A stretch of DNA of 64,000 nt from Ilyomonas sp965247435 (lineage in GTDB: Bacteria > Bacteroidota > Bacteroidia > Chitinophagales > Chitinophagaceae), in assembly GCA_965247435.1 (NCBI GenBank), contig OZ252019.1, positions 2,790,001-2,854,000 of the forward strand. Reading direction: 5' to 3'. This document shows positions 42,370-51,780 of the stretch, one piece after another. The first letter of the stretch is position 1, and the number at the start of each line of letters is the position of its first letter. The notes under the pieces are model-generated. The model had not been told where the DNA came from and made no database searches. It saw only the letters and a program-made list of their open reading frames with translations. Both the position numbers and the translations under genes were made by a program.

Positions 42370-43752
42370 TTAGTTATTGGACGTTGTTATACTTTGTGCA
42401 AACTCATTTAAGGGTAAAGCTTCGTAATTGCCGCTGCTCATCAATAAAACACAACTGTTCTCATACGCCTGCTGTTGCATCCACCGCCATAATTCATCTT
42501 TATCAGTGTATATAAGCAACCCGCTTTTCGCAAACCCTTGTATTACACTTTCCGGCTCCAGCGGCGGCATCCGTTTCAGCTCCAAAGCGTGCCTGGAATA
42601 AAACACAACCGCTTCATCGGCAGCATCCATTGCACCGGTATATTCTTTCATAAAATCAGCATTGAGGCTGCTGTAGGTATGCAGTTCTAAAATGGCAATC
42701 AGCCTGCGTTGCGGAAATTGCTCTTTTACCGCTGCAATTGTAGCCTTTACTTTACTGGGCGCATGGGCAAAATCGCGGTAAACATTTACCGTATCGCTTG
42801 CTGCCAGCAACTGCAATCGCCTGGCCGCACCGGTAAACGAAGCAATAGCTTTTAAGAACACCTCCGTGCCGATACCGTATGCTTTACATACATAAAAAGC
42901 AGCCTGCAGGTTTAATAGATTATGATTACCAAATACCTGTAAGCTAATTGCCAGCGCATCAATTGTTACGCCTGTTATACCGTTATTAATTGTATGTTCC
43001 GGGATGGCATAAGGCTGGTAGCGGATATCCGCTCGCCTATTCTCGTTGATAAGCCTGTTAAGTACCGGATCTGTTTCATTATAAATTAATACTCCACCCG
43101 GCGCTATTTTATTAATGAAAATAATGAACTGCTCCAGGTAAAAATCAAAAGTCGGGAATACGTTGATATGATCCCATGCAATACCGGTAAGCACTGCGAT
43201 GTGTGGAAATAAGAAATGAAACTTAGGCCGCTTCTCCAATGCGCTGGCTGGATATTCGTCGCCTTCGCATACGATTACCGGCGCGTCGGTAATATGCACA
43301 CTTTGGTCAAACCCTTCCAGCTTTGCGCCCACCAGGTAATCGAATAGTAAACCTGCTGCTTTAAAAACATGCATCACCATGCCGGTGGTAGTAGTTTTGC
43401 CGTGGCTGCCGCCAATTACGATACGGGTTTTGGTGCGGCTTTCTTCATAAATATATTCGGGAAAAGAGAAAATTTTCAATTGCATCTTTTGTGCAGCCAG
43501 CAATTCCGGATTGTCTTCTTTTGCGTGCATCCCTAAAATAACCGCATCCAGATCAGCCTGTATATTTTCTTCATGCCAACCCAATGGTACAGGCAACAAA
43601 CCGGCTTGCTTCAGGTTGGCAGCAGCAGGCGCAAATACTTCATCATCACTGCCCGTTACCAGATAACCTTTATTTTTAAGCGCTATGGCCAACTGATGCA
43701 TTACACTGCCGCCGATAGCAATTAAGTGAATTTTAAGTACGTTATTCTTCAT
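42370..43752 (-). CDS. mpl: Mur ligase family protein, Mpl-like
   Basis: 460 residues. N-terminal Rossmann part (HLIAIGGSVMHQLAIALKN), P-loop GGSHGKTTTTG (about residue 112), central PVIVCEGDEYPAS, the LTGIAWDHINVFPTFD segment, and the Mur C-terminal FAHAPSKVKATIAAVKEQFP. The first block and the CEGDEYPAS motif fit UDP-MurNAc:tripeptide ligase (Mpl), which recycles wall peptides onto UDP-MurNAc. The alternative is MurC, but its HGG/GSHGKTT context and the EGDEY box favour Mpl. Confidence 0.85.
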   Translation of the reverse strand: MKNNVLKIHLIAIGGSVMHQLAIALKNKGYLVTGSDDEVFAPAAANLKQAGLLPVPLGWHEENIQADLDAVILGMHAKEDNPELLAAQKMQLKIFSFPEYIYEESRTKTRIVIGGSHGKTTTTGMVMHVFKAAGLLFDYLVGAKLEGFDQSVHITDAPVIVCEGDEYPASALEKRPKFHFLFPHIAVLTGIAWDHINVFPTFDFYLEQFIIFINKIAPGGVLIYNETDPVLNRLINENRRADIRYQPYAIPEHTINNGITGVTIDALAISLQVFGNHNLLNLQAAFYVCKAYGIGTEVFLKAIASFTGAARRLQLLAASDTVNVYRDFAHAPSKVKATIAAVKEQFPQRRLIAILELHTYSSLNADFMKEYTGAMDAADEAVVFYSRHALELKRMPPLEPESVIQGFAKSGLLIYTDKDELWRWMQQQAYENSCVLLMSSGNYEALPLNEFAQSITTSNN

Positions 43753-43824
43753 GTAAACAGAGAATGAGTAATTTAGCTTTTTTATTATTTTATATAAAAA
43801 GCCAACAGGGCTACTTTACCCTTT

Positions 43825-43962
43825 ATGAAAAAAGTCTTTTTTGCTTTTGTTTTTGCCTTGCTGGCGGCAACGTTATTGAATTCCTGCATTGCATCGCGCA
43901 GCAACTGGTCCGACTGTCCTTCGCACGACAAAAATTATTTTAGGGTTAAAGCAAGGGCATAG
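43825..43962 (+). CDS. 45-residue lipoprotein-like peptide
   Basis: ATG at 43825, stop TAG at 43960-43962. It starts with MKKVFFAFVFALLAATLLNS and then Cys21, a lipobox-like site (LNSC). The mature part is short (IASRSNWSDCPSHDKNYF, then RVKARA). I recall very short conserved proteins of this type with a CP-x-x-DKNYF-like end in Bacteroidota. No function known. It lies 18 bp before ytxJ on the same strand. Confidence 0.6.
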   Translation: MKKVFFAFVFALLAATLLNSCIASRSNWSDCPSHDKNYFRVKARA

Positions 43963-43980
43963 TATTTGTTTTTTTAGCGT

Positions 43981-44304
43981 ATGCAATGGATTCAGTTAAC
44001 AAATATAGAGCAGCTAAAGGAGATAGACCATCAATCTTACACCAAGCCTCAGTTTATTTTTAAGCACAGCACCCGCTGCAGCATCAGCAGTATGGTATTG
44101 AACAGGCTGGAACGCAGTACAGCACCTGAAGGAATGGAATGTTATTTTTTAGACCTTATTAAACACCGGGACATTTCTAATAAAATTGCCGAGCAATACC
44201 ACGTATATCATGAGTCGCCACAGGTATTACTGATTAAAAACGGCGAGTGTGTGTACGACGAAAGCCATTATGGGATAACGCTGGATGCAGTAGTACAGGC
44301 CTGA
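43981..44304 (+). CDS. ytxJ: YtxJ-type bacilliredoxin
   Basis: 107 residues, the whole family length. Thioredoxin-like, with the monothiol active site in FKHSTRCSISSMVLNRL (single Cys33) and the ending SPQVLLIKNGECVYDESHYGI with the cis-Pro. Members (DUF2847) exchange bacillithiol mixed disulfides, so the organism probably makes bacillithiol. Confidence 0.9.
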   Translation: MQWIQLTNIEQLKEIDHQSYTKPQFIFKHSTRCSISSMVLNRLERSTAPEGMECYFLDLIKHRDISNKIAEQYHVYHESPQVLLIKNGECVYDESHYGITLDAVVQA

Positions 44305-44459
44305 AGCTGCAAAACACAGGCGTTACCAAAATGTTTTAAAAATTCCCGGTTATTATATTTGCCGCAAAGAGTACACTTCCTCTTTTTAAATTTCGCTTCC
44401 CAGTTAACAGGCAATTCTTAGCTTCATATTTGTTTGCGTTATTCTAAAATACTTTACTC

Positions 44460-45947
44460 ATGAAGTTATTTACTGCGTGGCAAATGCAGCAATGGGATGC
44501 CTATACCATTAAACAACAGCAAATCACCTCGCTCGACCTGATGGAGCGAGCGTCGCAGGCCTGCACCGACTGGCTACTACAGCAGCAACTGAATATACAA
44601 CCGGTTAAAATTTTTTGCGGCAAAGGCAATAACGGCGGCGACGGCCTGGCCATTGCAAGGCAGTTGCTGGCTGCCGGCGCAAATCCGTACGTTTATATTA
44701 CAGAATTCGGCGCGCCGGGCACTACCGACTTTCAGCAGAACCTGCACCGCCTGCGGCCACTTACCAATAATATTTTTTATATACAATCGGCAGCCCATTT
44801 CCCGGAAATTAGCAATGAAGAAATTGTAATTGATGCTTTATTTGGCTTTGGCCTTAACCGGCCTTTAACCGGCTTGTACGAACAACTTGTATCGCACATA
44901 AACGGCGCAAAAACAATTATTTCCATTGATATTCCCAGCGGTTTGTTTACCGGTGAAACATCGTTGCCAAATACCATTATCAAAGCAACTCATACCCTTA
45001 CTTTTCAAACATTAAAGCTTTGCTTTTTAATACCGGAAAATGCTATTTTCTTCGGAAAAGTGCACCTGCTGCCTATCGGCCTGGATACCGGTTTTGACGA
45101 AGACACTACTTATAGCCTGACAGACCAAGCATTGATAAAATGTATTTATAAGCCGCGTAAAGAATTTTCACACAAAGGCACATTCGGCCATGCTTTATTA
45201 ATAGCCGGCAATACCGGCAAAATGGGGGCAGCCGTTTTGTGCGCTAAAGCCTGCCTGCGAAGTGGTGTTGGCTTGCTAACCTGCTGCATACCGGAAAATG
45301 AATTTCAGGTAATGCAGATCACCACAGCAGAAGCAATGGTAACAAAGCGGGGAGAATTGGACATGGACAAATATAATACAATAGGTTTGGGACCAGGCAT
45401 AGGAACGGACGGTGATACAGCGGAATATATAAAGAACATTATAAGCAATTATAAACAGCCGGTATTGATAGATGCAGATGCATTGAACATTTTATCAAAA
45501 GAAAACGACTGGCAAAAGCTGTTGCCTGCAAACGCTATTGTTACGCCCCATCCAAAAGAGTTTGACCGGCTGTTTGGAGAAAGCAGCAATGATTTTGAGC
45601 GCGTGCAAAAAGCGATTGATGCATCGGCGCAGCACCCAATCATCATTGTGCTGAAGGGGCATTATACATTGGTTGCAAAAGCGGGAAAAGGATATTTTAA
45701 TACGACCGGGAATGCGGGTATGGCAACGGGAGGATCGGGCGATACTTTATCGGGCATCATCACCGCCCTGCTGGCACAAAAGTATGAGCCGCTGGATGCC
45801 GCTTTATTGGGTGTGTATATACATGGCCTTGCTGCGGATCTCTGCCTTGACGAGCAGTCGTACGAAAGTCTGTTACCGACAGACATGATTGAAAAGCTGG
45901 GCAGCGCTTTCAAACAGGTAAGCATAAAAAAAGGAGTTCAAGACTGA
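44460..45947 (+). CDS. nnr: Bifunctional NAD(P)HX epimerase/dehydratase
   Basis: 495 residues. The N-terminal epimerase domain (YjeF_N, about 1-210) has MERASQACTDWLL and GKGNNGGDGLAIARQL, the latter being the GNGxNGGDG motif. The C-terminal ADP-dependent dehydratase (about 220-490) has HKGTFGHALLIAGNTGKMGA, TPHPKEFDRLFG and the GNAGMATGGSGDTLSGIITAL motif. It repairs hydrated NADH/NADPH. Stop codon overlaps a strong terminator. Confidence 0.96.
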   Translation: MKLFTAWQMQQWDAYTIKQQQITSLDLMERASQACTDWLLQQQLNIQPVKIFCGKGNNGGDGLAIARQLLAAGANPYVYITEFGAPGTTDFQQNLHRLRPLTNNIFYIQSAAHFPEISNEEIVIDALFGFGLNRPLTGLYEQLVSHINGAKTIISIDIPSGLFTGETSLPNTIIKATHTLTFQTLKLCFLIPENAIFFGKVHLLPIGLDTGFDEDTTYSLTDQALIKCIYKPRKEFSHKGTFGHALLIAGNTGKMGAAVLCAKACLRSGVGLLTCCIPENEFQVMQITTAEAMVTKRGELDMDKYNTIGLGPGIGTDGDTAEYIKNIISNYKQPVLIDADALNILSKENDWQKLLPANAIVTPHPKEFDRLFGESSNDFERVQKAIDASAQHPIIIVLKGHYTLVAKAGKGYFNTTGNAGMATGGSGDTLSGIITALLAQKYEPLDAALLGVYIHGLAADLCLDEQSYESLLPTDMIEKLGSAFKQVSIKKGVQD

Positions 45948-45955
45948 ACTCCTTT
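45930..45955 (+). terminator. Terminator overlapping the nnr stop codon
   Basis: 11-bp stem aaaggagttca/tgaactccttt; the second arm begins with the TGA stop codon of nnr. Confidence 0.82.
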
Positions 45956-46132
45956 GTACCCTTCATAAACAATCCATACCCCTATGGATAGTATCTTATA
46001 TTAAACCAAATACACTTTTTATTCGCTTTGCCGGATACAAACATAGGTGCTAATTATAGCCTCCGATATTTTTTTAGACGGAATAAAAGTTTTTTTAGGT
46101 AAACGCATTTTCATGCTTTACGAATTTTAAAG

Positions 46133-46158
46133 TTTGTATTGATTTACTCCTATTTTTG
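46133..46158 (+). promoter_or_regulatory. Possible hppA promoter
   Basis: tttg at 46133-46136 and tatttttg at 46151-46158 (TAnnTTTG). The spacing (14 bp) is shorter than the 19-21 bp usual in Bacteroidota, so only the -7 element is convincing. ATG follows 48 bp later. Confidence 0.35.
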
Positions 46159-46206
46159 CTGCCCGTTAACATTAAAAATTTTTAAACTCCCTTAACAATT
46201 TTGCTT

Positions 46207-48474
46207 ATGCAGAATACGCTTTTTTATATAGTACCGGTGTTAGGCATCATCGGGCTGTTGTACACTTTAATAAAATTTAACTGGGTTGCAAAGCAGGATG
46301 CAGGTAATGAGCGGATGCGTGAGATAAGCACCTATATAGCGGAAGGCGCTATGGCATTTTTACGCGCCGAGTGGAAGATACTCAGCTACTTTGGAGTTGT
46401 GGTAGCGTTACTGCTTGCTTTTATGGGCAGCCAGAATGTCGAATCGCACTGGTCAATCGCTGTTTCATTTATAATAGGCGCTTTTTTCAGTGCGCTGGCT
46501 GGTTATATCGGTATGCGCGCTGCCACCAAAGCCAATGTACGTACGGCACATGCCGCCCGTACATCGCTTGCCAAAGCTTTGGATGTTTCATTTACCGGCG
46601 GCGCCGTAATGGGTATGGGCGTTGCAGGTCTGGCCGTATTAGGCTTGGGTGGATTATTTATTATTCTTATAAAATACTTTGCGCCGGGCGCAATGGCTAC
46701 TTCGCACGAAGTAACACGTGCTATTGAGGTTCTTACCGGCTTTTCTTTAGGTGCAGAAAGCATTGCCCTGTTTGCACGCGTTGGCGGTGGTATTTATACA
46801 AAAGCCGCTGATGTAGGTGCCGACCTTGTAGGTAAAGTAGAGGCCGGCATTCCGGAAGATGATCCGCGCAACCCTGCAACGATAGCTGATAACGTGGGCG
46901 ATAACGTGGGCGACGTGGCCGGTATGGGTGCCGACCTTTTCGGTTCTTATGTGGCAACAGTTTTAGCTACCATTGTTTTAGGCCATGAAGTTACGGCCAC
47001 CGCATCTATAACGGATATGACACACCTCGAGGATGGGTATTCCGGCTTCTCCCCTATTTTACTACCCATGCTTATTGCCGGTGCAGGCATTATTTTTTCA
47101 ATTATAGCTACCTTTTTTGTGCGCATCAGCGATAGCGCCGGTATCAGTACGGGCGTTGTGCAAAGAGCATTAAACATGGGCAACTGGGGTTCTATCATTC
47201 TTACCGCCATTGCTTCTTATTTTTTGGTAAATTATATTCTGCCGGATGGAAGTATGTACCTCCGGGGTTTTGAATTTAATAAATTAGATGTGTTTGGCGC
47301 TATTGCCGTTGGGCTTGTGGTTGGTACGCTGATGAGTATGATTACCGAATATTATACCGCCATGGGCAAAAGCCCCGTAATGAGTATCATCCGCCAGTCA
47401 GGAACCGGTCATGCAACCAACGTGATTGCCGGCCTGGCGGTAGGTATGCAATCTACTTTTCTGCCGATTCTTGTATTAGCCGGTGGCATTTACGGCTCTT
47501 ATGCTTTTGCCGGATTATACGGTGTTGCCATTGCAGCAGCAGGTATGATGGCCACTACGGCCATGCAACTGGCTATTGATGCATTTGGTCCTATCGCCGA
47601 CAATGCCGGGGGCATAGCCGAAATGAGCGAACTGCCGAAAGAAGTGCGCGAAAAAACAGACGTGCTGGATGCTGTAGGCAATACCACCGCTGCTACGGGT
47701 AAAGGCTTTGCCATTGCTTCGGCAGCTTTAACGGCGCTGGCCCTCTTTGCCGCGTATGTTGGCGTAATTAACCAGAACGGCTTCCACATGGAAGGTATTA
47801 ATATCTATAATGCGAAAGTATTAGCGGCGCTGTTTGTGGGTGCAATGATTCCGTTTTTATTCTCGTCTTTAGCCATCCGCGCTGTGGGCGAAGCTGCTAT
47901 GGCGATGGTAGAAGAAGTGCGCCGCCAGTTCCGGACCATTCCGGGTATTATGGAGGGTACCGGCAAACCGGAATATGATAAGTGCGTGGCGATTTCCACT
48001 GAAGCTTCTATCAAAAAAATGATGTTACCCGGTGCAATTGCAATTATATCGCCCCTGATAATCGGCTTTCTGTTAGGACCGGAAGCTTTAGGTGGGTTTT
48101 TGGCCGGCGCTACCGTAAGCGGCGTATTGATGGGTATGTTTCAAAACAATGCAGGCGGCGCCTGGGACAATGCGAAAAAAAGCTTTGAGAAAGGTGTTGA
48201 AATAAACGGCGTGATGTATTACAAAAAGTCGGAGCCGCATAAAGCATCTGTAACAGGCGACACCGTTGGCGATCCGTTCAAAGATACTTCCGGTCCATCC
48301 ATGAATATTTTAATCAAGCTGATGTCTATCGTATCGCTGGTAGTTGCGCCAACACTGGCACATGTATTTGCTGACGGAGTAACGACCGCTGCTACTCCTG
48401 TAAAAACAGAAATAAAAACGGATGCGCCTGCAAACAGCATAGTGGCAGACAGCAAGACGATTACAATAAAGTAA
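46207..48474 (+). CDS. hppA: Membrane-bound ion-pumping pyrophosphatase, K+-dependent type
   Basis: 755 residues from ATG 46207; a TTG two codons earlier is less likely. About 16 membrane helices. The substrate-binding blocks are present: GGGIYTKAADVGADLVGKVE with the DPRNPATIADNVGDNVGDVA segment, and NAGGAWDNAKKSFEKG near the C-terminus. The sequence GNTTAATGKG (Ala where K+-independent enzymes have Lys) marks the K+-dependent class. These use PPi to move Na+ or H+ out of the cell. The last ~45 residues form a non-conserved tail (VKTEIKTDAPANS). Strong bidirectional terminator follows. Confidence 0.97.
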   Translation: MQNTLFYIVPVLGIIGLLYTLIKFNWVAKQDAGNERMREISTYIAEGAMAFLRAEWKILSYFGVVVALLLAFMGSQNVESHWSIAVSFIIGAFFSALAGYIGMRAATKANVRTAHAARTSLAKALDVSFTGGAVMGMGVAGLAVLGLGGLFIILIKYFAPGAMATSHEVTRAIEVLTGFSLGAESIALFARVGGGIYTKAADVGADLVGKVEAGIPEDDPRNPATIADNVGDNVGDVAGMGADLFGSYVATVLATIVLGHEVTATASITDMTHLEDGYSGFSPILLPMLIAGAGIIFSIIATFFVRISDSAGISTGVVQRALNMGNWGSIILTAIASYFLVNYILPDGSMYLRGFEFNKLDVFGAIAVGLVVGTLMSMITEYYTAMGKSPVMSIIRQSGTGHATNVIAGLAVGMQSTFLPILVLAGGIYGSYAFAGLYGVAIAAAGMMATTAMQLAIDAFGPIADNAGGIAEMSELPKEVREKTDVLDAVGNTTAATGKGFAIASAALTALALFAAYVGVINQNGFHMEGINIYNAKVLAALFVGAMIPFLFSSLAIRAVGEAAMAMVEEVRRQFRTIPGIMEGTGKPEYDKCVAISTEASIKKMMLPGAIAIISPLIIGFLLGPEALGGFLAGATVSGVLMGMFQNNAGGAWDNAKKSFEKGVEINGVMYYKKSEPHKASVTGDTVGDPFKDTSGPSMNILIKLMSIVSLVVAPTLAHVFADGVTTAATPVKTEIKTDAPANSIVADSKTITIK

Positions 48475-48490
48475 GCAGTATTAATATTAC

Positions 48491-48531
48491 AGCAAAAAGC
48501 CACTGAGCATTTCGCTCAGTGGCTTTTTGCT
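48491..48531. terminator. Bidirectional terminator between hppA and ychF
   Basis: Perfect 18-bp stem (agcaaaaagccactgagc and its complement) with loop atttc, between convergent genes. Confidence 0.93.
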
Positions 48532-48592
48532 GATTATTTGCCACCAACATCATCAACTACCTTAACTACATACTACTTTTCCTGTATTATGC

Positions 48593-49690
48593 CTACACAT
48601 TAAACCGGAAATGCATTACATCACCATCTTTTACCAGGTAATCTTTACCTTCAATGCGCAGTTTTCCAACCTCGCGGCAGGCAGCTTCAGAACCATAGGC
48701 GATATAGTCGTCATAGCCAATCACTTCTGCTTTAATAAATCCTTTTTCAAAATCGGTATGTATCACACCGGCTGCCTGCGGTGCTTTCCAGCCTTTACCA
48801 ATCGTCCAGGCTCTTACCTCCTGTACACCAGCCGTAAAGTATGTATTTAAATTAAGTAAGTGATAGGCTGTGCGGATAAGCCGGTTGAGCGCAGGTTCTT
48901 TCATTGCATATTCTTCCATAAACATTTGCTGCTCTTCTTTATTCTCCATTTCGGCAATCTGCGCTTCTATCGAGTTGTTCATAATAATCACTTCGGCCTG
49001 TTCATCTTTTACAGAAGCGATCAGCGCATCGGAAAATTTGTTGCCGGTGTGCATCGAAGGTTCATCTACATTGGCTACGTACAGCACCGGTTTTTCGGTT
49101 AATAAAAAAGAGTCGGCAATGGCACTGCGTTCCTCTTTACTTAAGCCTAATGAGCGAATGCTTTTGCCTTGCTCCAGGTGCGCTTTGCAACGCAGCAGGA
49201 CATCCAGCTCTGCCTTCAGTTTCGTATCGGCTTTTGCCATTTTTTCTGTACGCTGCACTTTCTTTTCTACGCTTTCCAGGTCTTTCAACTGCAGCTCCGT
49301 ATCTATAATTTCCTTATCGCTTACCGGGTTAATAGCGCCTTCTTCGCGCAGCACATTCTCGTCTTCAAAACAGCGGATAACATGTATAATAGCGTCAACC
49401 TCGCGGATGTTGCCTAAAAATTTGTTTCCCAGGCCTTCGCCTTTGCTTGCCCCACGCACAAGGCCGGCTATATCCACTATCTCAATTTGCGTAGGAACGA
49501 TACGGTTTGGATTTACCAGATCGGCGAGTTTTTGAAGGCGCTCATCGGGCACATCTACCAGCCCGATATTGGGCTCGATGGTACAAAAGCGGTAATTGCT
49601 TGCCTGCGCCTTTGCACTGCTGCTCACTGCATTAAAAAGTGTTGATTTGCCTACGTTGGGCAGGCCAACAATTCCAGCCTGTAAAGCCAT
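48593..49690 (-). CDS. ychF: Redox-regulated ATPase YchF (Obg-like)
   Basis: 365 residues, normal length. G domain: P-loop GLPNVGKSTLFNAV, the DIAGLVRGASKGEGLGNKF switch-II block, and NVDEPS in place of NKxD, which explains ATP preference. A coiled-coil insertion lies at about 130-190, and a C-terminal TGS domain has AWTIGKGWKAPQAAGVIHTD. It binds ribosomes and responds to oxidative stress. Single-gene unit. Confidence 0.97.
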   Translation of the reverse strand: MALQAGIVGLPNVGKSTLFNAVSSSAKAQASNYRFCTIEPNIGLVDVPDERLQKLADLVNPNRIVPTQIEIVDIAGLVRGASKGEGLGNKFLGNIREVDAIIHVIRCFEDENVLREEGAINPVSDKEIIDTELQLKDLESVEKKVQRTEKMAKADTKLKAELDVLLRCKAHLEQGKSIRSLGLSKEERSAIADSFLLTEKPVLYVANVDEPSMHTGNKFSDALIASVKDEQAEVIIMNNSIEAQIAEMENKEEQQMFMEEYAMKEPALNRLIRTAYHLLNLNTYFTAGVQEVRAWTIGKGWKAPQAAGVIHTDFEKGFIKAEVIGYDDYIAYGSEAACREVGKLRIEGKDYLVKDGDVMHFRFNV

Positions 49691-50188
49691 GTGTATTTAT
49701 TATTTTAAATTGTTAATGGTCAATTGTTCTTTTCAATTTGCAAGTGAACAATCTATTGTATGCCGCTTTTTAAATTGACAATCAACAGAATTAATTATCA
49801 ACAATTTTCGGGCGGCAAAAGTAGTGAACGAAATTTATTTGCCCGATTACATTTTTGGTTTTAAAGTTGATTACGCTTAGTAGAAAAATGATATTGCTAC
49901 TGCTAATATTTGGAGAATAACCCGGAAGGTATCTGCGATGTTAACCGAATAGCGGCAAACAAGCTTTACCGTATTACTGTATATTACTGTTGTTGCGATT
50001 TTCCTGAACAGCATCTTAGTTTATAGTTTTTAAATAACTAAATAATTTATAGCTAAAAGGTATGCTGAGCTTTTTATGATGCAGCAACGATTAAGATGTG
50101 ACAACGGTATTTTATTGTAAGTATAAGATGAATAAAACTTGATAGCAATAAGCTGAAAGGTATTGCCTTACTTTTTAAAACCTGCAGC
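49691..50188. other. Gene-free AT-rich region
   Basis: Only weak 7-bp inverted repeats (attgttc/gaacaat near 49730) are seen behind the ychF start. No gene, terminator or strong promoter recognised. Confidence 0.5.
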
Positions 50189-51013
50189 GTGGAAATAACG
50201 ATGATAAGTGATGAACAGGTAGAAATTTTACTAAATGATTTACTGGAGCTTTACGGTTACGATTTTACCAATTATACCAAAGCCTCCATTAAACGGCGTA
50301 TAAACCGTATCTTCAGCATGCACCGGTTTCCTTCCTTTGCAGAAATGCGGTACCAGCTTCGCCACGAAAAAAGCTATCTCCATCGCTTTGTAGAAGCCAT
50401 CAGCGTTAATGTAACGGAGATGTTCCGCGATCCCAACTTTTACCGGGCGCTGCGCGAAAGTGTTTTACCCCAGTTAGCTACATACCCATATATACGTATC
50501 TGGCACGCCGGCTGCTCTACCGGTGAGGAAGTATATTCGATGGCGATATTACTTCGTGAAACCAACCTGCTCCATAAATCTCTGCTGTATGCAACTGATA
50601 TAAACCAGGAAGTGCTGGATAAAGGAAGACAGGGCGTTTTTCCGCTGGGTAGTATGAAACAGTATTCTGAAAATTATATACAAAGCGGTGGCACCAAAGC
50701 GTTTTCTGATTACTATACCGCCAGCTACGACCGTGCAAAATTTAACGAGGAGCTATGCAGCAAAATGATTTTTGCCATGCATAACCTGGTATCCGACGGA
50801 TCATTCAACGAGTTTCAATTGATATTATGCAGGAATGTGCTTATTTATTTCGACAAGCAGTTACAAGACCGGGCTATCAGATTATTCGATGCAAGTCTTG
50901 AACCGCTTGGATATTTAGGGTTAGGGGCTAAAGAAACAATGCGGTTTGTACCGGTAGAAAAAAACTACCGCCAGATAGAAGGCAAAGAGAAAATATGGCG
51001 CAAAACGAAATAG
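50189..51013 (+). CDS. CheR-type methyltransferase
   Basis: 274 residues. N-terminal helical part (DLLELYGYDFTNYTKASIKR), then the SAM domain with IRIWHAGCSTGEEVYSMAIL, the residue pair DI in LLYATDINQEVLD, and the DLILCRNVLIYF-like block (FQLILCRNVLIYFDKQLQD). CheR methylates chemoreceptor glutamates. No chemoreceptor, CheA or CheW lies nearby. It overlaps the next gene by 19 bp, so the two are coexpressed. The overall sense is a stand-alone CheR/CheB signalling pair. Confidence 0.92.
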   Translation: MEITMISDEQVEILLNDLLELYGYDFTNYTKASIKRRINRIFSMHRFPSFAEMRYQLRHEKSYLHRFVEAISVNVTEMFRDPNFYRALRESVLPQLATYPYIRIWHAGCSTGEEVYSMAILLRETNLLHKSLLYATDINQEVLDKGRQGVFPLGSMKQYSENYIQSGGTKAFSDYYTASYDRAKFNEELCSKMIFAMHNLVSDGSFNEFQLILCRNVLIYFDKQLQDRAIRLFDASLEPLGYLGLGAKETMRFVPVEKNYRQIEGKEKIWRKTK

Positions 51014-51576
51014 ACAAATTATTTATAATCGGCGGCTCATCGGGCAGTTTCGATGCGCTGCTGCGCATACTTCCACACCTTAAGCCGCTGCTGGCTGCTG
51101 CCGTTTTAATCGTACTCCATCGAAAAAATGCTTTTGATACCGCACTTGCAGATGTGTTTGCTTCGCGCACCGCTATCCGGGTAAAAGAAGCAGAAGAGAA
51201 AGAGCGGATTGCGCCGGGCTATATTTACATTGCACCTGCAGACTATCATTTACTCATCGAAAAAACAAACTCATTTTCGCTGGATGTTTCTGAAAAAATA
51301 AACTACAGCCGGCCAAGCATTGATGTAAGTTTTGAAACAGCCGCTGAAGCTTTCGGCAAAAAATTAACCGGTATATTATTGTCTGGCTCCAATATGGATG
51401 GCACGTACGGTTTGCAGGCAGTGCGGCAATATGGAGGAACAACCATAGCGCAGCATCCGGACTCGGCAGAGTCGCCCTATATGCCGCAACAGGCAATTGT
51501 AAACAAAGTAGCTGATTACATATTTAAGCCCGAAGAAATTGCAGCTTTTATTAATGGTGAATATCCGGGACTGTAG
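50995..51576 (+). CDS. CheB-type methylesterase without receiver domain
   Basis: 193 residues, only the catalytic domain: GGSSGSFDALLRILPHL with the nucleophile Ser, the LHR segment with the His (VLIVLHRKNAF), and LSGSNMDGTYGLQAVRQYGG with the Asp. The response-regulator receiver that normally controls CheB is absent, so activity must be regulated otherwise. It demethylates or deamidates receptor glutamates. Overlaps the cheR-like gene. Confidence 0.9.
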   Translation: MAQNEIDKLFIIGGSSGSFDALLRILPHLKPLLAAAVLIVLHRKNAFDTALADVFASRTAIRVKEAEEKERIAPGYIYIAPADYHLLIEKTNSFSLDVSEKINYSRPSIDVSFETAAEAFGKKLTGILLSGSNMDGTYGLQAVRQYGGTTIAQHPDSAESPYMPQQAIVNKVADYIFKPEEIAAFINGEYPGL

Positions 51577-51780
51577 AATGAACAACAGGTGTTATTATAA
51601 TATTTTTTACTAATTAAGCCCTGCTAATTAAATTATTTAAAAAGGCAGATACTATTTAAAACTGTTCCCCTATAATTTTGATACAGCCGGTACCCGCAGT
51701 TGTAAAAGAAAGTTATAAAAAACCCCTGATCTAAGCGTTATTTAGCAGTCCGGACATTGTTTTAATATAAAACTTACCTG

